Source of the DNA: Alphaproteobacteria bacterium
GTDB lineage: Bacteria > Pseudomonadota > Alphaproteobacteria > Micavibrionales > UBA2020
DNA length: 64,000 nt
Direction: 5' to 3'
NCBI GenBank assembly: GCA_004297545.1
Contig: SCTB01000085.1
Coordinates: 1-64,000, forward strand
Numbering within the stretch: position 1 is the first letter of the stretch; each line of letters begins with the position of its first letter. A program made the position numbers and the translations under genes. Positions 45,421 to 57,459 of this stretch are shown one piece after another. The notes under the pieces were generated by a model, which saw nothing but the letters and a program-made list of their open reading frames with translations, was not told the DNA's origin and did no database searches.

Positions 45421-45473
45421 TTTATTGCACATTCACCACGCAACGCAGCCGTTTTAAAAGGCAGGAGTAATCT

Positions 45474-47810
<2,337 letters not shown>

Positions 47811-47826
47811 GGAAGACCGGCAGGGG

Positions 47827-49254
47827 ATGGAAGGCGAAGAAGAAAAAGAAGAAGGGCCTGAGCAGAAGGACCCCGTAACGGAGCAACAGCCTGCGCCGGA
47901 GGACGAGCACAACATCGGCCTGTCGGACGAGTTCATCGCCGAAATCCTCGAGCTCGAAAGCCATTCCTACACCGACCGCATCCAGGAATTGTGCCGCGAC
48001 CTCTCCGCGCCCGACGCCGCGGAACTGCTGGGCAAGGTGGACGTCGAAAAACGCCATCACCTGGTCGAAATCCTCGAAACCGTCATCCCGCCCGATACCT
48101 TCACCTACCTCGACCATGTGATGATGAACGACCTTCTGGAGCACATGACTGACCCGCATGTCGCCTCTATCGTCAACGAGCTCGAAAGCGACGACGCTAT
48201 CTCCCTCATCAACGACCTCGACGGCAAGCGGCGCGTGGACATCCTGCGGCACCTGTCGCGCAAGGTGCGCGCCGCCGTCGAGGAGGGCCTGACCTTCCCG
48301 GAGCAGAGCGCGGGCCGACTGATGCAGCGCGAGTTCGTCGCCATCCCGCAGTTCTGGACCATCGGCAAGACGGTCGACTACCTGCGCGCTGCGGCGGATT
48401 CCCTGCCCGACCGCTTCTATGACATCTTCATCGTCGATCCGGCGCATAAATTCGTAGGCTCCGTCTCGCTGTCCAAGGTGCTCTGCGCGCAGCGCGCCAT
48501 CAAGGTCGACACGCTGGTGAACGAGGAGCATGTCACCATTCCCGTCACGATGGACCAGGAACAGGTCGCCTTCCAGTTCCGCCGCAAGGACCTTTTGTCC
48601 GCGCCCGTGGTGGATGACGACAACCGGCTGATCGGCGTGGTCACGGTCGATGACGTCGTCGACGTTATCGACGCGGAAGCGGAGGAGGACATCCTGAAGC
48701 TGGGGGGCGTTACCGATTCCGACATTCACCGCCCGACGTTTTCGACGGCGCGCCTGCGCTCCACCTGGCTGACCGTCAACCTGATGACGGCGTTTCTGGC
48801 GACGGCGGTCATCAGCATGTTTTCGGATTCCATCGAGAAACTTGTCGCGCTGGCGGCGCTGATGCCGATCGTGGCCTCGATGGGCGGCAACGCGGGAACG
48901 CAGACGCTCACCGTCGTGATCCGCGCGCTGGCGACGAAGGAAGTGTCCTCGGCCAACGCCGTGCGCGTGGTTCTCAAGGAGTGCATCGTCGGCCTGATGA
49001 ACGGCGTGTTCTTTGCACTGCTCATGACTGCCGTTGTTTTCTACTTTTATCAGGACGTGAAACTGGCGCTGGTGATGGCGGCGGCGCTTATCTTCAATCT
49101 CTTTGCGGCCGGCTGCGCAGGCGCGATTATCCCCCTCATCATCTCGAAAGCCGGACTGGACCCCGCCCCCTCCTCCGCGATTTTTCTTACAACAGTGACG
49201 GATGTCGTTGGATTCATGGCATTTCTGGGATTGGCCACCCTGTTTTTGTTTTGA
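47827..49254 (+). CDS. mgtE: Magnesium transporter MgtE
   Basis: Mg2+-gated channel. 475 residues: the cytoplasmic N domain of superhelical repeats (about 35-150) is followed by two CBS domains (about 155-280, including APVVDDDNRLIGVVTVDDVVDVI) and five membrane helices to the end. The pore helix block is MPIVASMGGNAGTQTLTVVIRAL, and the metal region LDPAPSSAIFLTTVTDVVGF is present. The N-terminal 25 residues are very acidic and unique. It lies 16 bases after maeB and may share its transcript. Confidence 0.96.
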   Translation: MEGEEEKEEGPEQKDPVTEQQPAPEDEHNIGLSDEFIAEILELESHSYTDRIQELCRDLSAPDAAELLGKVDVEKRHHLVEILETVIPPDTFTYLDHVMMNDLLEHMTDPHVASIVNELESDDAISLINDLDGKRRVDILRHLSRKVRAAVEEGLTFPEQSAGRLMQREFVAIPQFWTIGKTVDYLRAAADSLPDRFYDIFIVDPAHKFVGSVSLSKVLCAQRAIKVDTLVNEEHVTIPVTMDQEQVAFQFRRKDLLSAPVVDDDNRLIGVVTVDDVVDVIDAEAEEDILKLGGVTDSDIHRPTFSTARLRSTWLTVNLMTAFLATAVISMFSDSIEKLVALAALMPIVASMGGNAGTQTLTVVIRALATKEVSSANAVRVVLKECIVGLMNGVFFALLMTAVVFYFYQDVKLALVMAAALIFNLFAAGCAGAIIPLIISKAGLDPAPSSAIFLTTVTDVVGFMAFLGLATLFLF

Positions 49255-49334
49255 CATAAACCAAATTCAAGGCCTATACTCAGTCTTTGTCTTTTGACCC
49301 TTACCCGGCCCCGCCACCCGAAGGAACGGACAGG

Positions 49335-49745
49335 ATGATTGCACTGGAATCCACAGAAGAAGCCGAGTTTATCTGTGCCTGCACGGAAGGCGACATCGAC
49401 GCCGTACGCCGGGTGATCGGAAAGCACCCGGAGGCGCTGAATGCGGTGACCAGCGAGGGCCTGACGCCGCTGGCGCACGCCATGGAAAGGGCGCAGGTGG
49501 AGATGGTCGCCTTTCTGCTGGACCAGGGGGCGGATATGAACATCCGCGACACGACGCAGCGCACCCCCTGCGAGCTGGCGGAAGCGCTGGGATTTACTCC
49601 GCTGGCCTCCCTCTTCCGCGCCGTGGCCGAGAAACGCGACCGCGCCGAGCAATGGGCGCAGGTGGTTGCCGCAGTGGAGCAGTATTCAAGCGGTCTCGAA
49701 GCCCCCCTCACCCTGCCCCGCAGAACCTTGCGGCTTTTAAAGTAA
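49335..49745 (+). CDS. Ankyrin-repeat protein
   Basis: 136 residues with about three ankyrin repeats (EFICACTEGDIDAVRRVIGKHPEALNAVTSEG, TPLAHAMERAQVEMVAFLLDQGADMNIRD, TPCELAEALGFTPLASLFR). A helical C-terminus follows. I start at ATG 49335, with GAAGGAAC upstream; an earlier in-frame start at 49287 is possible. Probably a protein-interaction module in the cytoplasm. No partner is evident. Confidence 0.8.
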   Translation: MIALESTEEAEFICACTEGDIDAVRRVIGKHPEALNAVTSEGLTPLAHAMERAQVEMVAFLLDQGADMNIRDTTQRTPCELAEALGFTPLASLFRAVAEKRDRAEQWAQVVAAVEQYSSGLEAPLTLPRRTLRLLK

Positions 49746-49773
49746 TTTAACCTGCAGCTGCAACGGATGTACA

Positions 49774-50100
49774 TTACATCTCGGCGGTGACGAGGCTGAA
49801 GAGGAGTTTTTTGACCCGGCCGGGTTTCTTGTTGAGATAGATCGTGGCGCCCGTATCGACGCGGCTGGGGACAATTTCCGTCAGAGCGGGGTATTTCTGC
49901 CGGAGTTCATGGCACAGGTTGCCGATTTCGGTATCACGCCCCCGAAGCGACGCGGCGGTATTGAAGGAGACGCTGCTGCGCCCCAGCTTCAGCGCTGCCT
50001 GAATCGCCGCCTCGGCTGATTCGCGGAGGTCCTGGCGGTCCTGCGCGGCAGTCCCGAAATCAAGGTCCAGCCCAGATGTCGTCCCGAGATCCAGTCCCAT
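49774..50100 (-). CDS. Uncharacterised small protein
   Basis: 108 residues, family not recognised. Begins with a Gly/Asp/Leu-rich segment (LDLGTTSGLDLDFG) and continues as alpha/beta, ending in GATIYLNKKPGRVKKLLFSLV. AGGAGCC precedes the ATG. No signal peptide or membrane helix. It lies tail to tail with the ankyrin gene (28 bases between). Codon positions look protein-coding, and no other frame here competes. Confidence 0.6.
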   Translation of the reverse strand: MGLDLGTTSGLDLDFGTAAQDRQDLRESAEAAIQAALKLGRSSVSFNTAASLRGRDTEIGNLCHELRQKYPALTEIVPSRVDTGATIYLNKKPGRVKKLLFSLVTAEM

Positions 50101-50288
50101 AAAGGCTCCTGTGGTGGCGTTAACTGACGCACCATATACCGAATCGGAGTATTATGTCAAAGAAATTCACGTTTATATGTCCTGTCGCGATTTCAGGCGC
50201 TTTTGAGTATGGTGTGGATAGTCGTTAACGCCATTTTTTTAGCGGGATAACCGTCATGAAAGCTCAGAAAAAGCATCAGGAACACTCC

Positions 50289-51485
50289 ATGTCCAAGAAA
50301 GAATCCTACCAAGCCAAGGCCCTCGATTACCCCTCGCTGAAGTTCGATCTGGGCGAGAATGCCGACATGATCCGGGACACGGTGAGGAAATTCGCGCAGA
50401 GCGCCATCGCCCCCATCGCGGCGGAGGTCGACCATATCAACGAATTCCCGAACCGGCTGTGGCCGGAATTCGGCAAGCTGGGCCTGCTCGGCATGACCGT
50501 CGCGGAGGAATACGGCGGCACCGGCCTTGGCTATATCGAGCATATCATCGCGATGGAAGAGATCAGCCGCGCCTCGGCCAGCATCGGCCTCTCCTACGGC
50601 GCCTTCTCGAACCTCTGTGTGAACCAGATCAGCCTGAACGGCTCGGAAGCACAGAAAAAGAAATACCTGCCGGATCTTTGCGCGGGCAAAAAAATCGGCG
50701 CGCTCGCGATGTCGGAACCCGGCGCGGGATCTGACGTCGTTTCCATGAAGCTGAAGGCCGAAAAGAAAGGCAACCGCTACATTCTGAACGGCAACAAGAT
50801 GTGGATCACCAACGGGCCGGACGCCCATGTGCTGGTGGTCTATGCCAAAACCGACCCCGCCGCGAATTCGAAAGGCATCACGGCCTTTATCATCGAAAGC
50901 GGTTTCAAAGGCTTTTCAACGGCGCAGAAGCTCGACAAGCTGGGTATGCGCGGCTCGAACACCTGCGAGCTCGTCTTCCGCGACTGCGAAGTGCCGGAAG
51001 AAAACGTGCTGGGCCAGGTCGGCAAGGGCGTCAACGTGCTGATGAGCGGCCTCGATTACGAGCGCGCCGTGCTGGCGGCCGGCCCCCTCGGCATCATGCA
51101 GGCCTGCATGGATGTCGTGCTGCCCTATGTGCATGAGCGCAAGCAGTTCGGTCAGAGCATCGGCGAATTCCAGCTGATGCAGGGAAAAATTGCGGATATG
51201 TATGTCGCGCTGAACACAGCCCGCGCCTATGTCTATGCCGTGGGCAAGGCTTGTGACCGCAAGGAAGTCACAAGGAAGGACGCGGCCGGCGCAATCCTGT
51301 ACGCCGCCGAGAAGGCGACGTGGATGGCCCTCGAAGCCATTCAGGCGCTGGGCGGCAACGGCTATATCAACGATTACCCGACGGGCCGCCTGCTGCGCGA
51401 CGCCAAGCTCTATGAAATCGGCGCCGGCACCAGCGAAATCCGCCGCATGCTGATCGGGCGGGAGTTGTTCAAGGAAACGACGTAA
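50289..51485 (+). CDS. ivd: Isovaleryl-CoA dehydrogenase
   Basis: FAD enzyme of leucine breakdown, isovaleryl-CoA to 3-methylcrotonyl-CoA. Acyl-CoA dehydrogenase blocks are [39 protein letters not shown] and [19 protein letters not shown]. The catalytic Glu lies in [20 protein letters not shown], the position specific to IVD rather than other acyl-CoA dehydrogenases. The C-terminus is [19 protein letters not shown] start at ATG 50289 (AGGAAC upstream); ATG 50256 adds 11 residues. The usual mccB/mccA partners are not beside it. Confidence 0.92.
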   Translation: MSKKESYQAKALDYPSLKFDLGENADMIRDTVRKFAQSAIAPIAAEVDHINEFPNRLWPEFGKLGLLGMTVAEEYGGTGLGYIEHIIAMEEISRASASIGLSYGAFSNLCVNQISLNGSEAQKKKYLPDLCAGKKIGALAMSEPGAGSDVVSMKLKAEKKGNRYILNGNKMWITNGPDAHVLVVYAKTDPAANSKGITAFIIESGFKGFSTAQKLDKLGMRGSNTCELVFRDCEVPEENVLGQVGKGVNVLMSGLDYERAVLAAGPLGIMQACMDVVLPYVHERKQFGQSIGEFQLMQGKIADMYVALNTARAYVYAVGKACDRKEVTRKDAAGAILYAAEKATWMALEAIQALGGNGYINDYPTGRLLRDAKLYEIGAGTSEIRRMLIGRELFKETT

Positions 51486-51523
51486 CCCTGAAATCCCTGT
51501 TTTTCGGCCATTTTCCTCCTGTT

Positions 51524-51565
51524 TTGACTTTTGTCACACCAGAACGATATTGATTATTTTATAAT
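51524..51565 (+). promoter_or_regulatory. FNR-type box and -10 of the Crp/Fnr regulator gene
   Basis: TTGAC-TTTT-GTCAC (51524-51537) matches the FNR/FixK/DNR pattern TTGAN-N4-NTCAA in one full half-site and most of the other. A perfect TATAAT lies at 51560-51565. If transcription starts seven bases after it (51572), the box is centred at -41.5, the class II activator position. Autoregulation is inference. Confidence 0.6.
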
Positions 51566-51594
51566 GTAATTTGTAGCTCGCGCGAGAGGAACTT

Positions 51595-52437
51595 ATGGAC
51601 GACAACAATAGCAACCCTGACGCAGGCTCCACCGGAAAGGCCGTGCCCTTCCCGGCGACCGAGTTTTTCGACGGCCTGCCGGAACCCGACCTTCTGGCTT
51701 TTGCGACGGCGGCGGAAAAGAAGCATTACGCCAAGGGCGATTACATCTTCGCCCAGGAAAACAACGCCACGCATTTCTATATCGTCATATCCGGCTGGGT
51801 GCGGCTTTACCGCACGACGCCCGATGGGCAGGAAGCCACGGCCGGCGTGCTGACGACGGGCGCGGTCATCGGCGAAAACGCGGTGTTTGAAAACGCCTAC
51901 CAGTATTCCGCACAGGCCATCGAGGCGGCCGAGGTGTCGGCCATTCCGGTCAGCCTGTTCCGGGAGCGCATGGCGCAAAGCCCGAACCTGATGCTGCGCG
52001 TGACGCAGGAGCTGGCCCGCAAGCTGGAAAGCGCGCAGCTGCAGATCGAGCATTCGACCCTGAAATCCGCGCTGCAGCGCGTGGGCTGCCTGCTGCTGCG
52101 CCTGAGCGCGAATATCACCGGCGCCGGCGGCGCCTTCAATTTTCCCTACGACAAAAAGATCGCGGCGCAGCAGCTGGGCATGCAACGCGAGACTTTTTCG
52201 CGCGGGCTGTCGGGCCTGCGCCCCGTCGGCGTGACGGTGAAGGGGAGCGAGATCGGCGTCGACAATTTCCAGCGTCTGACAGATTACGTCTGCAAGGGCT
52301 GTTCCGCCTATCCGGACAAATGCCCGGGCCCGCGCGTCGATGCGTCGGGACGCAAGATGCCGCTTTATAAAAAGCTCTATTTTTTCGTGGGGGGCGTGCT
52401 GTGCGATACCTACGGCGGGCTCCTGCAGATATTCTAG
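51595..52437 (+). CDS. Crp/Fnr family transcription regulator
   Basis: 280 residues. The cyclic-nucleotide-binding-like domain spans about 25-135 (YIFAQENNATHFYIVISGWVRLYR, GAVIGENAVFE), followed by the dimer helix and a winged HTH (about 165-230). The recognition helix reads MQRETFSRGLSGLR, with the E-xx-SR pattern of FNR/DNR-type proteins that read TTGAT-like half-sites. The N-terminal Fe-S cysteines of FNR are absent. After the HTH is an unusual 50-residue tail with CKGCSAYPDKCPG. GAGAGGA precedes the ATG. See the FNR-type box upstream. Confidence 0.9.
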   Translation: MDDNNSNPDAGSTGKAVPFPATEFFDGLPEPDLLAFATAAEKKHYAKGDYIFAQENNATHFYIVISGWVRLYRTTPDGQEATAGVLTTGAVIGENAVFENAYQYSAQAIEAAEVSAIPVSLFRERMAQSPNLMLRVTQELARKLESAQLQIEHSTLKSALQRVGCLLLRLSANITGAGGAFNFPYDKKIAAQQLGMQRETFSRGLSGLRPVGVTVKGSEIGVDNFQRLTDYVCKGCSAYPDKCPGPRVDASGRKMPLYKKLYFFVGGVLCDTYGGLLQIF

Positions 52438-52461
52438 AATGCTCAAGGCAAGGGGTGTGCC

Positions 52462-53187
52462 ATGATCAAAAGCCTGAATAACATTTTCGCAGCCGCTCTG
52501 CGGCAATTCCTGATCGTCGCGGGATTCCTGTTCGTCAGCTTCGAGGCGCTCGCCGTCGAGGGTTGCGATCCGCGCGTCGAAAAGGCGCAACAGTCGAAGG
52601 CCACCGTGCGCGTCGCCTATGACGTCGCCGTGACGGAAGAGCATATCCAGAAACCCGACAGCGTGATGTCGATGACCTGCTTCAACCAGCAGGCCGGCAT
52701 CAACGCCAGCGGCGCCGCGAGCGGCGGCGGCGGTATTTTCTCGGGCGATTTCACCAGCGCCTCGCCGTCGGGCAACCCGGGCGGCGTCCGGGCGACGATC
52801 CAGGATGCGCTCCAGACTTTTTATACCGCCTATGTCGACGCGATGGGCGCGGACAGCGGTCTGGTCGATTACACGCAGACCGCGCTTGTGAATAACCCGA
52901 CCTGCACGGAGACGCAGGATTTGTGGACCGAGGTCAAGCAGGGTGGCGTGGAGCAGGGCGTGCCGAACGCGACGATCACCGACCTTATCAACGGCACGAT
53001 GCCCCTGGGCGGCAATATGGATTTCACCAAGGACTGGGGCACCTCGGCGACCACCGACAATAACTTCTCCACCTTCCAGGCCGACCTCGCCGCCCAGCCG
53101 CCGGCATGGCAGCCGAACTATGCGCCGAATAACGGCTTCTGCAACATGCTGGTTACGGCGAACGTCCCCGGCGCGGCCTGCCCGTAA
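52462..53187 (+). CDS. Uncharacterised secreted protein
   Basis: 241 residues, family not recognised. A signal peptide (FLIVAGFLFVSFEALA) is followed by a mature part with five or six Cys, a Gly/Ser-rich patch (ASGAASGGGGIFSGDF) and Asn/Thr-rich sequence, typical of an extracytoplasmic protein. AAGGGG precedes the ATG. It starts 24 bases after the Crp/Fnr gene and may be under its control. Its last 35 bases overlap the end of the convergent HExxH gene. I recall no firm function for such proteins. Confidence 0.7.
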   Translation: MIKSLNNIFAAALRQFLIVAGFLFVSFEALAVEGCDPRVEKAQQSKATVRVAYDVAVTEEHIQKPDSVMSMTCFNQQAGINASGAASGGGGIFSGDFTSASPSGNPGGVRATIQDALQTFYTAYVDAMGADSGLVDYTQTALVNNPTCTETQDLWTEVKQGGVEQGVPNATITDLINGTMPLGGNMDFTKDWGTSATTDNNFSTFQADLAAQPPAWQPNYAPNNGFCNMLVTANVPGAACP

Positions 53188-54223
53188 AGGAATCTTTTTC
53201 CGCCGCATTCTTCAGCGCGCCCGTCACCTTCTCGCCGAAGGCGCCGGGATAGTGATATTCGTCGGGGTCTTTCATATAGATTTCCTGCGTGCGCCGGATA
53301 ACTTCCTGCCTGGCGTCGCGGAATTCCTGTTCCGTCAGCCTGTCCGCGCGGTTCACGGTATTCTGCGCAAGACGCAGCGCCTGCCGTTCATCCGCAGGCT
53401 GTGCGGCATAAAACGCCGCCATCAGCGCTTTCGGAGAGACCGACATAAATCCGGGACCATACAGCGCCGCCAGCGGGGCGTCAGCCTCGATGCCGCCTTG
53501 CTTCGAGTTCCCCACCCGCCGGCGAAAGGCCGCAAGATCTTCCGAAACCCTGAAGTGGAAACCCAGCCGCGAGAAGTATGAAGCGCGGTAGGATAACAGC
53601 CCTTCGGTCATCATCCCCGTGAACAAAGCGCGCGCAAAGGCGGCATCGTCCTTGAAGCTTTCATAAGGCTGCTGGCGCAGAAAGCCCGCGATATAGCGAT
53701 GCGGGCCGTAGTCCGGGCGGCTGAACATGGCGTCGAAATATTCCGGATTGCCGGATTTTTTCTGTTGCAGCGCCATCAGCGTTTCCGCGGTGAAGGCGTC
53801 GGCTTCGGCCATCATGCCCATGAGATGCGCTGTGCGCGGATCCTTCAGCTGCCCGCCGAAGGCCATGCCAGCAGGATTCCCTTCGTGCTGGCGCATGTGG
53901 CGCAGCTCATGCCAGAGCGCCATTGCCATCGCCGCGGGGTTGCCGCTGTTGGCGATGCCGATTTCGGGCGGCTCCTTTGCGGCATCGTAATACCCGTCGC
54001 TGCCGATTTCTTTCTTCGGCGCGACAACGATGCTGACGCCTCTCTTGGCCGCCTTTTGCAGTAGCTCCTGCCCGCCCGGAAACGTAGCGACGCGGGCGAG
54101 CATATCGGCTTTGCGCGTGTCATGCTTGCCGTGCCGTTGCTGGTAAAGCCAGCTGCCAAAAGACTTGGCGGCGCGGTTGAAGGCACCGGAGCTGTTTTCT
54201 GCCTGATCCTGTACAGCAGCCAC
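53153..54223 (-). CDS. Putative HExxH metallopeptidase-like protein
   Basis: About 356 residues. A zinc motif HELRH appears in ALWHELRHMRQHEGN, and a Glu 31 residues later (MMAEADAFTAETL) could be the third ligand, as in gluzincin-like proteins. The remainder is helical and basic; no signal peptide or membrane helix. The frame is open to an ATG at 54298. However, a perfect TATAAT (54256-54251) lies inside that extension and a GTG at 54223 follows AATGGGG, so I start there. Its end overlaps the convergent secreted-protein gene by 35 bases. The substrate is unknown. Confidence 0.68.
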   Translation of the reverse strand: MAAVQDQAENSSGAFNRAAKSFGSWLYQQRHGKHDTRKADMLARVATFPGGQELLQKAAKRGVSIVVAPKKEIGSDGYYDAAKEPPEIGIANSGNPAAMAMALWHELRHMRQHEGNPAGMAFGGQLKDPRTAHLMGMMAEADAFTAETLMALQQKKSGNPEYFDAMFSRPDYGPHRYIAGFLRQQPYESFKDDAAFARALFTGMMTEGLLSYRASYFSRLGFHFRVSEDLAAFRRRVGNSKQGGIEADAPLAALYGPGFMSVSPKALMAAFYAAQPADERQALRLAQNTVNRADRLTEQEFRDARQEVIRRTQEIYMKDPDEYHYPGAFGEKVTGALKNAAEKDSFTGRPRRGRSP

Positions 54224-54336
54224 GAAAACCCCATTGAATTCTTTACGTAAATTATAGCACGGGGGTCTTCCGCAATGCTTAATACGGTAGATTGTCATTG
54301 TAAATCAATGACTAGAATAGATACACAGACCGAAAA

Positions 54337-56250
54337 TCAGGCGATTTTGTTGACCAGCGCCGCCGCATCCATGCCCAGCGCCGTGGTCGCCTGCACCACG
54401 ATATGCTGCGCATTCAGCCCTGCGAGGTCGTATTGCTTCTGCGGCGCGTCGTGGTCGATGAAGATATCGGGCAGAGTCATCGTGCGGATCTTCAGCCCGG
54501 CGTCCAGCGCGCCGGATTTCGCAAGATACTGCAGCACGAAGGCGCCGAAGCCGCCGGCAGAGCCCTCTTCCACCGTCACCAGTACTTCGTGCTCGCGCGC
54601 AAGACGGGAAACGAGATCTGCGTCGAGCGGCTTGGCGAAGCGCGCATCGGCCACCGTCGTGGAGAGACCCATGGCGTTCAACTGGTCTGCCGCCTTCAGA
54701 CACTCCTGAAGCCGCGTGCCGTAACTGAACAGCGCGATCTTCGTGCCCTCGCGCAGGACGCGGCCCTTGCCGATCTCCAGCGGCACGCCATGCGACAGCA
54801 GCTCGAGCCCGATGCCTTCGCCACGCGGATAGCGGAAGGCGATAGGGCCTTCGGAATATGCGGCGGCGGTCGCCGTCATGTTCTGCAGCTCGACTTCATC
54901 CGCGGCCGCCATCAGCACGAAATTCGGCAGGCAGCCGAGATAGGCGATGTCGAAAGAGCCCGCATGCGTCGCGCCGTCCGCGCCGACAAGCCCGGCGCGG
55001 TCCATCGCGAAGCGCACGGGAAGGTTTTGTATCGCCACATCATGCACGACCTGGTCATAGGCGCGCTGCAGGAATGTGGAGTAGATGACGGCGAAGGGCT
55101 TGTAGCCTTCCGTCGCAAGACCGGCCGCAAAGGTGACCGCATGCTGTTCTGCGATGCCGACGTCGAAGGTGCGCGCCGGGAATTCCTTTTCGAACAGGTC
55201 GAGGCCGGTGCCCGAGGGCATGGCGGCCGTGATCGCGACGATTTTCGGGTCGCGGCGCGCTTCGTCAATCAGGCTTTGCGCGAAGACCTTGGTATAAGAC
55301 GGCAGCACTGATTTCGATTTCGCCTGCGCCCCGGTCAGCACGTCGAATTTGGCCACGCCATGCATTTTGTCGGCCGCGGTTTCGGCGGGAGGATAGCCCT
55401 TGCCCTTCTTGGTCACCACATGGATGAGAATAGGGCCTTCGTAAATCGTGTCGCGCACGTTTTCGAGCACCGGCAGCAGGTGGTCGAGGTTATGGCCGTC
55501 GACGGGGCCGACGTAATAGAAGCCCAGTTCCTCGAACAGCGTGCCGCCGGTCACCATCCCGCGGGCGTATTCCTCGGCGCGCTTGGCGGCCAGCTGCAGC
55601 GGCGCGGGCAGTTTTTCGGAGAATTTCTTGCCGATCTCGCGGATGCTCAGGTAAGGCTTCGAGGAAATCAGGCGCGAGAGATAGGCGCTCATCGCGCCCA
55701 CGGGCGGTGCGATCGACATATCGTTGTCATTCAGGACAACGATCAGGCGGCTTTTGAGAGCGCCCGCGTTGTTCATCGCCTCGTAGGCCATGCCCGCGCT
55801 CATCGCGCCGTCGCCGATGACGCAGATGACCTTGTGGTTGCCTTGTTCGAAATCGCGCGCGACCGCCATGCCAAGGCCGGCAGAGATGGAGGTGGAGCTG
55901 TGCGCCGCGCCGAAGGGGTCGTATTCGCTTTCCGAGCGTTTTGTAAACCCGGACAGACCGCCGCCCTGGCGCAGGGTTCGGATGCGGTCGCGGCGGCCGG
56001 TGACGATTTTATGCGGATAGGCCTGATGCCCGACGTCCCAGATAAGTCGGTCCTGCGGTGTATCGAAGACGTAGTGAATGGCGGTCGTCAGTTCGACCAC
56101 GCCAAGGCCTGCGCCCAGATGCCCGCCGGTGATGGAAACGGCGTCGATCATTTCCGCGCGCACTTCGTCCGCGAATCGCTGCAGATCTTTCCTGTCGAGC
56201 TTTCTTAAATCCTGCGGTGACGGAGCCTTGTCCAGGAGGAGCTTGGTCAT
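54337..56250 (-). CDS. dxs: 1-deoxy-D-xylulose-5-phosphate synthase
   Basis: First enzyme of the MEP isoprenoid route, joining pyruvate and glyceraldehyde-3-P with thiamine diphosphate. The ThDP motif begins [18 protein letters not shown] and the transketolase-like centre has [18 protein letters not shown] and [35 protein letters not shown] is characteristic of DXS. 637 aa is standard. It follows ispA and xseB, the usual proteobacterial order xseB-ispA-dxs, with 226 bases between ispA and dxs that may carry its own promoter. Confidence 0.97.
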   Translation of the reverse strand: MTKLLLDKAPSPQDLRKLDRKDLQRFADEVRAEMIDAVSITGGHLGAGLGVVELTTAIHYVFDTPQDRLIWDVGHQAYPHKIVTGRRDRIRTLRQGGGLSGFTKRSESEYDPFGAAHSSTSISAGLGMAVARDFEQGNHKVICVIGDGAMSAGMAYEAMNNAGALKSRLIVVLNDNDMSIAPPVGAMSAYLSRLISSKPYLSIREIGKKFSEKLPAPLQLAAKRAEEYARGMVTGGTLFEELGFYYVGPVDGHNLDHLLPVLENVRDTIYEGPILIHVVTKKGKGYPPAETAADKMHGVAKFDVLTGAQAKSKSVLPSYTKVFAQSLIDEARRDPKIVAITAAMPSGTGLDLFEKEFPARTFDVGIAEQHAVTFAAGLATEGYKPFAVIYSTFLQRAYDQVVHDVAIQNLPVRFAMDRAGLVGADGATHAGSFDIAYLGCLPNFVLMAAADEVELQNMTATAAAYSEGPIAFRYPRGEGIGLELLSHGVPLEIGKGRVLREGTKIALFSYGTRLQECLKAADQLNAMGLSTTVADARFAKPLDADLVSRLAREHEVLVTVEEGSAGGFGAFVLQYLAKSGALDAGLKIRTMTLPDIFIDHDAPQKQYDLAGLNAQHIVVQATTALGMDAAALVNKIA

Positions 56251-56476
56251 TTTTTTGTCCTTTTGCGCATAAATGTATACACATTTTCAGAACAATTGAC
56301 ACGCCAGTATTTTAGACGGCGTTAAAAAATCCAGAGCCGGATTCTCTTGACGTCTATGATTTCATTATACCATTGAAGTTGAATGATAATTATGCCGATT
56401 TCGTGCAAATTTTAAGGCTTTATTGCGCAGACTCGCAGCCAGAATGGAAGAAAAGAACGAGGTACTGAAAGTATGG

Positions 56477-57385
56477 TCAGACCCGGCGTTCAAGGACGTA
56501 GCGGGCGAGATCCTTGAGCAGGTCGACGCGGCCTTCGTCAAAGATGCGCAGGTGCGAAATGGCCTGATCGACCAACATTTCGGCGCGGGCGCGGGCCTGT
56601 TCGCGGCCCATTGCGGAGACGAAGGTCGCCTTTTTGCCGTCCTGCCCCGTGGGCTTGCCGATTTCGTGCACGTTGCCCTCGACGTCCAGCAGGTCGTCCG
56701 TGACCTGGAAAGCGAGGCCAAGGTCGTGCGCGTAATTGCGCAGGGCCTGCCGGTGCGCCGGGTTGGCCTTGCCCAGTATCGCGCCCGCCTCGCAGCAGAA
56801 GGCGATGAGCTTGCCGGTCTTGAGGCGCTGCAGCCGGCTGATCGTGCCGACATCGAACTCCTGCTTTTCGCCGATCAGGTCGAGCATCTGCCCGCCGACC
56901 ATGCCGTGCATGCCGATGGCGCCCGACAGGTTCGCGACAAGCTCGATCCGCACGCGCGGATCTTCGTGCGTTTCGGGGTCGGACAGGATTTCAAAAGCCA
57001 GCGTCAGGAGCGCGTCGCCGGCCAAGAGCGCCGTTGCCTCGTCGAATTTCTTGTGCAGGGAAGGCTTGCCGCGGCGAAGATCCGAGTTGTCCATGGCGGG
57101 CAAGTCGTCATGCGCGAGCGAGTAGCAATGGACGAATTCGGCCGCCGCCGCCACGCGCCTGGCGCGCGAGGCGTCGACCCCGAAGACCCGGGCGCTTTCC
57201 AGCACCATGAAGGGACGCAGGCGCTTGCCGCCGTTCAGGACGGCGTAGCGCATGGCGTCGAACAACGGCGCCTCAATCAGGTCGGTTGCGGGCAGCAGGC
57301 TCTGAACGGTCTTGTTGACCTTTTCGCGGCAATCTTCCATTGCCTGACCAAGCTTGGGTGTCGCCTCGCGGGGGGATGGTGCCAT
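56477..57385 (-). CDS. ispA: Farnesyl/geranylgeranyl diphosphate synthase
   Basis: Polyprenyl synthase elongating DMAPP with IPP. The first aspartate-rich motif DDLPAMD is at residues 93-99 and the second, DDLLDVEG, near 225-232, with the family LRPFMVLES and KTGKLIAFCCEAGAILG between. 302 aa. Residues before the first motif suggest a C15 product, but chain length is inference. It follows xseB by 74 bases. Three of the isoprenoid genes (dxs, ispA, ispH) sit within this 6 kb. Confidence 0.94.
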   Translation of the reverse strand: MAPSPREATPKLGQAMEDCREKVNKTVQSLLPATDLIEAPLFDAMRYAVLNGGKRLRPFMVLESARVFGVDASRARRVAAAAEFVHCYSLAHDDLPAMDNSDLRRGKPSLHKKFDEATALLAGDALLTLAFEILSDPETHEDPRVRIELVANLSGAIGMHGMVGGQMLDLIGEKQEFDVGTISRLQRLKTGKLIAFCCEAGAILGKANPAHRQALRNYAHDLGLAFQVTDDLLDVEGNVHEIGKPTGQDGKKATFVSAMGREQARARAEMLVDQAISHLRIFDEGRVDLLKDLARYVLERRV

Positions 57386-57459
57386 CTTCGAAATGACCCT
57401 TTTTTATGCCGTGACTGGAAACCTTTATACCCTAAGTCACAGAAAAATTGTCATTTTTT

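Noticed and set aside
49254-49334. Longer start at 49287 for the ankyrin gene
   Set aside because: No ribosome binding site and a Pro-rich leader; ATG 49335 has GAAGGAAC at the right distance.
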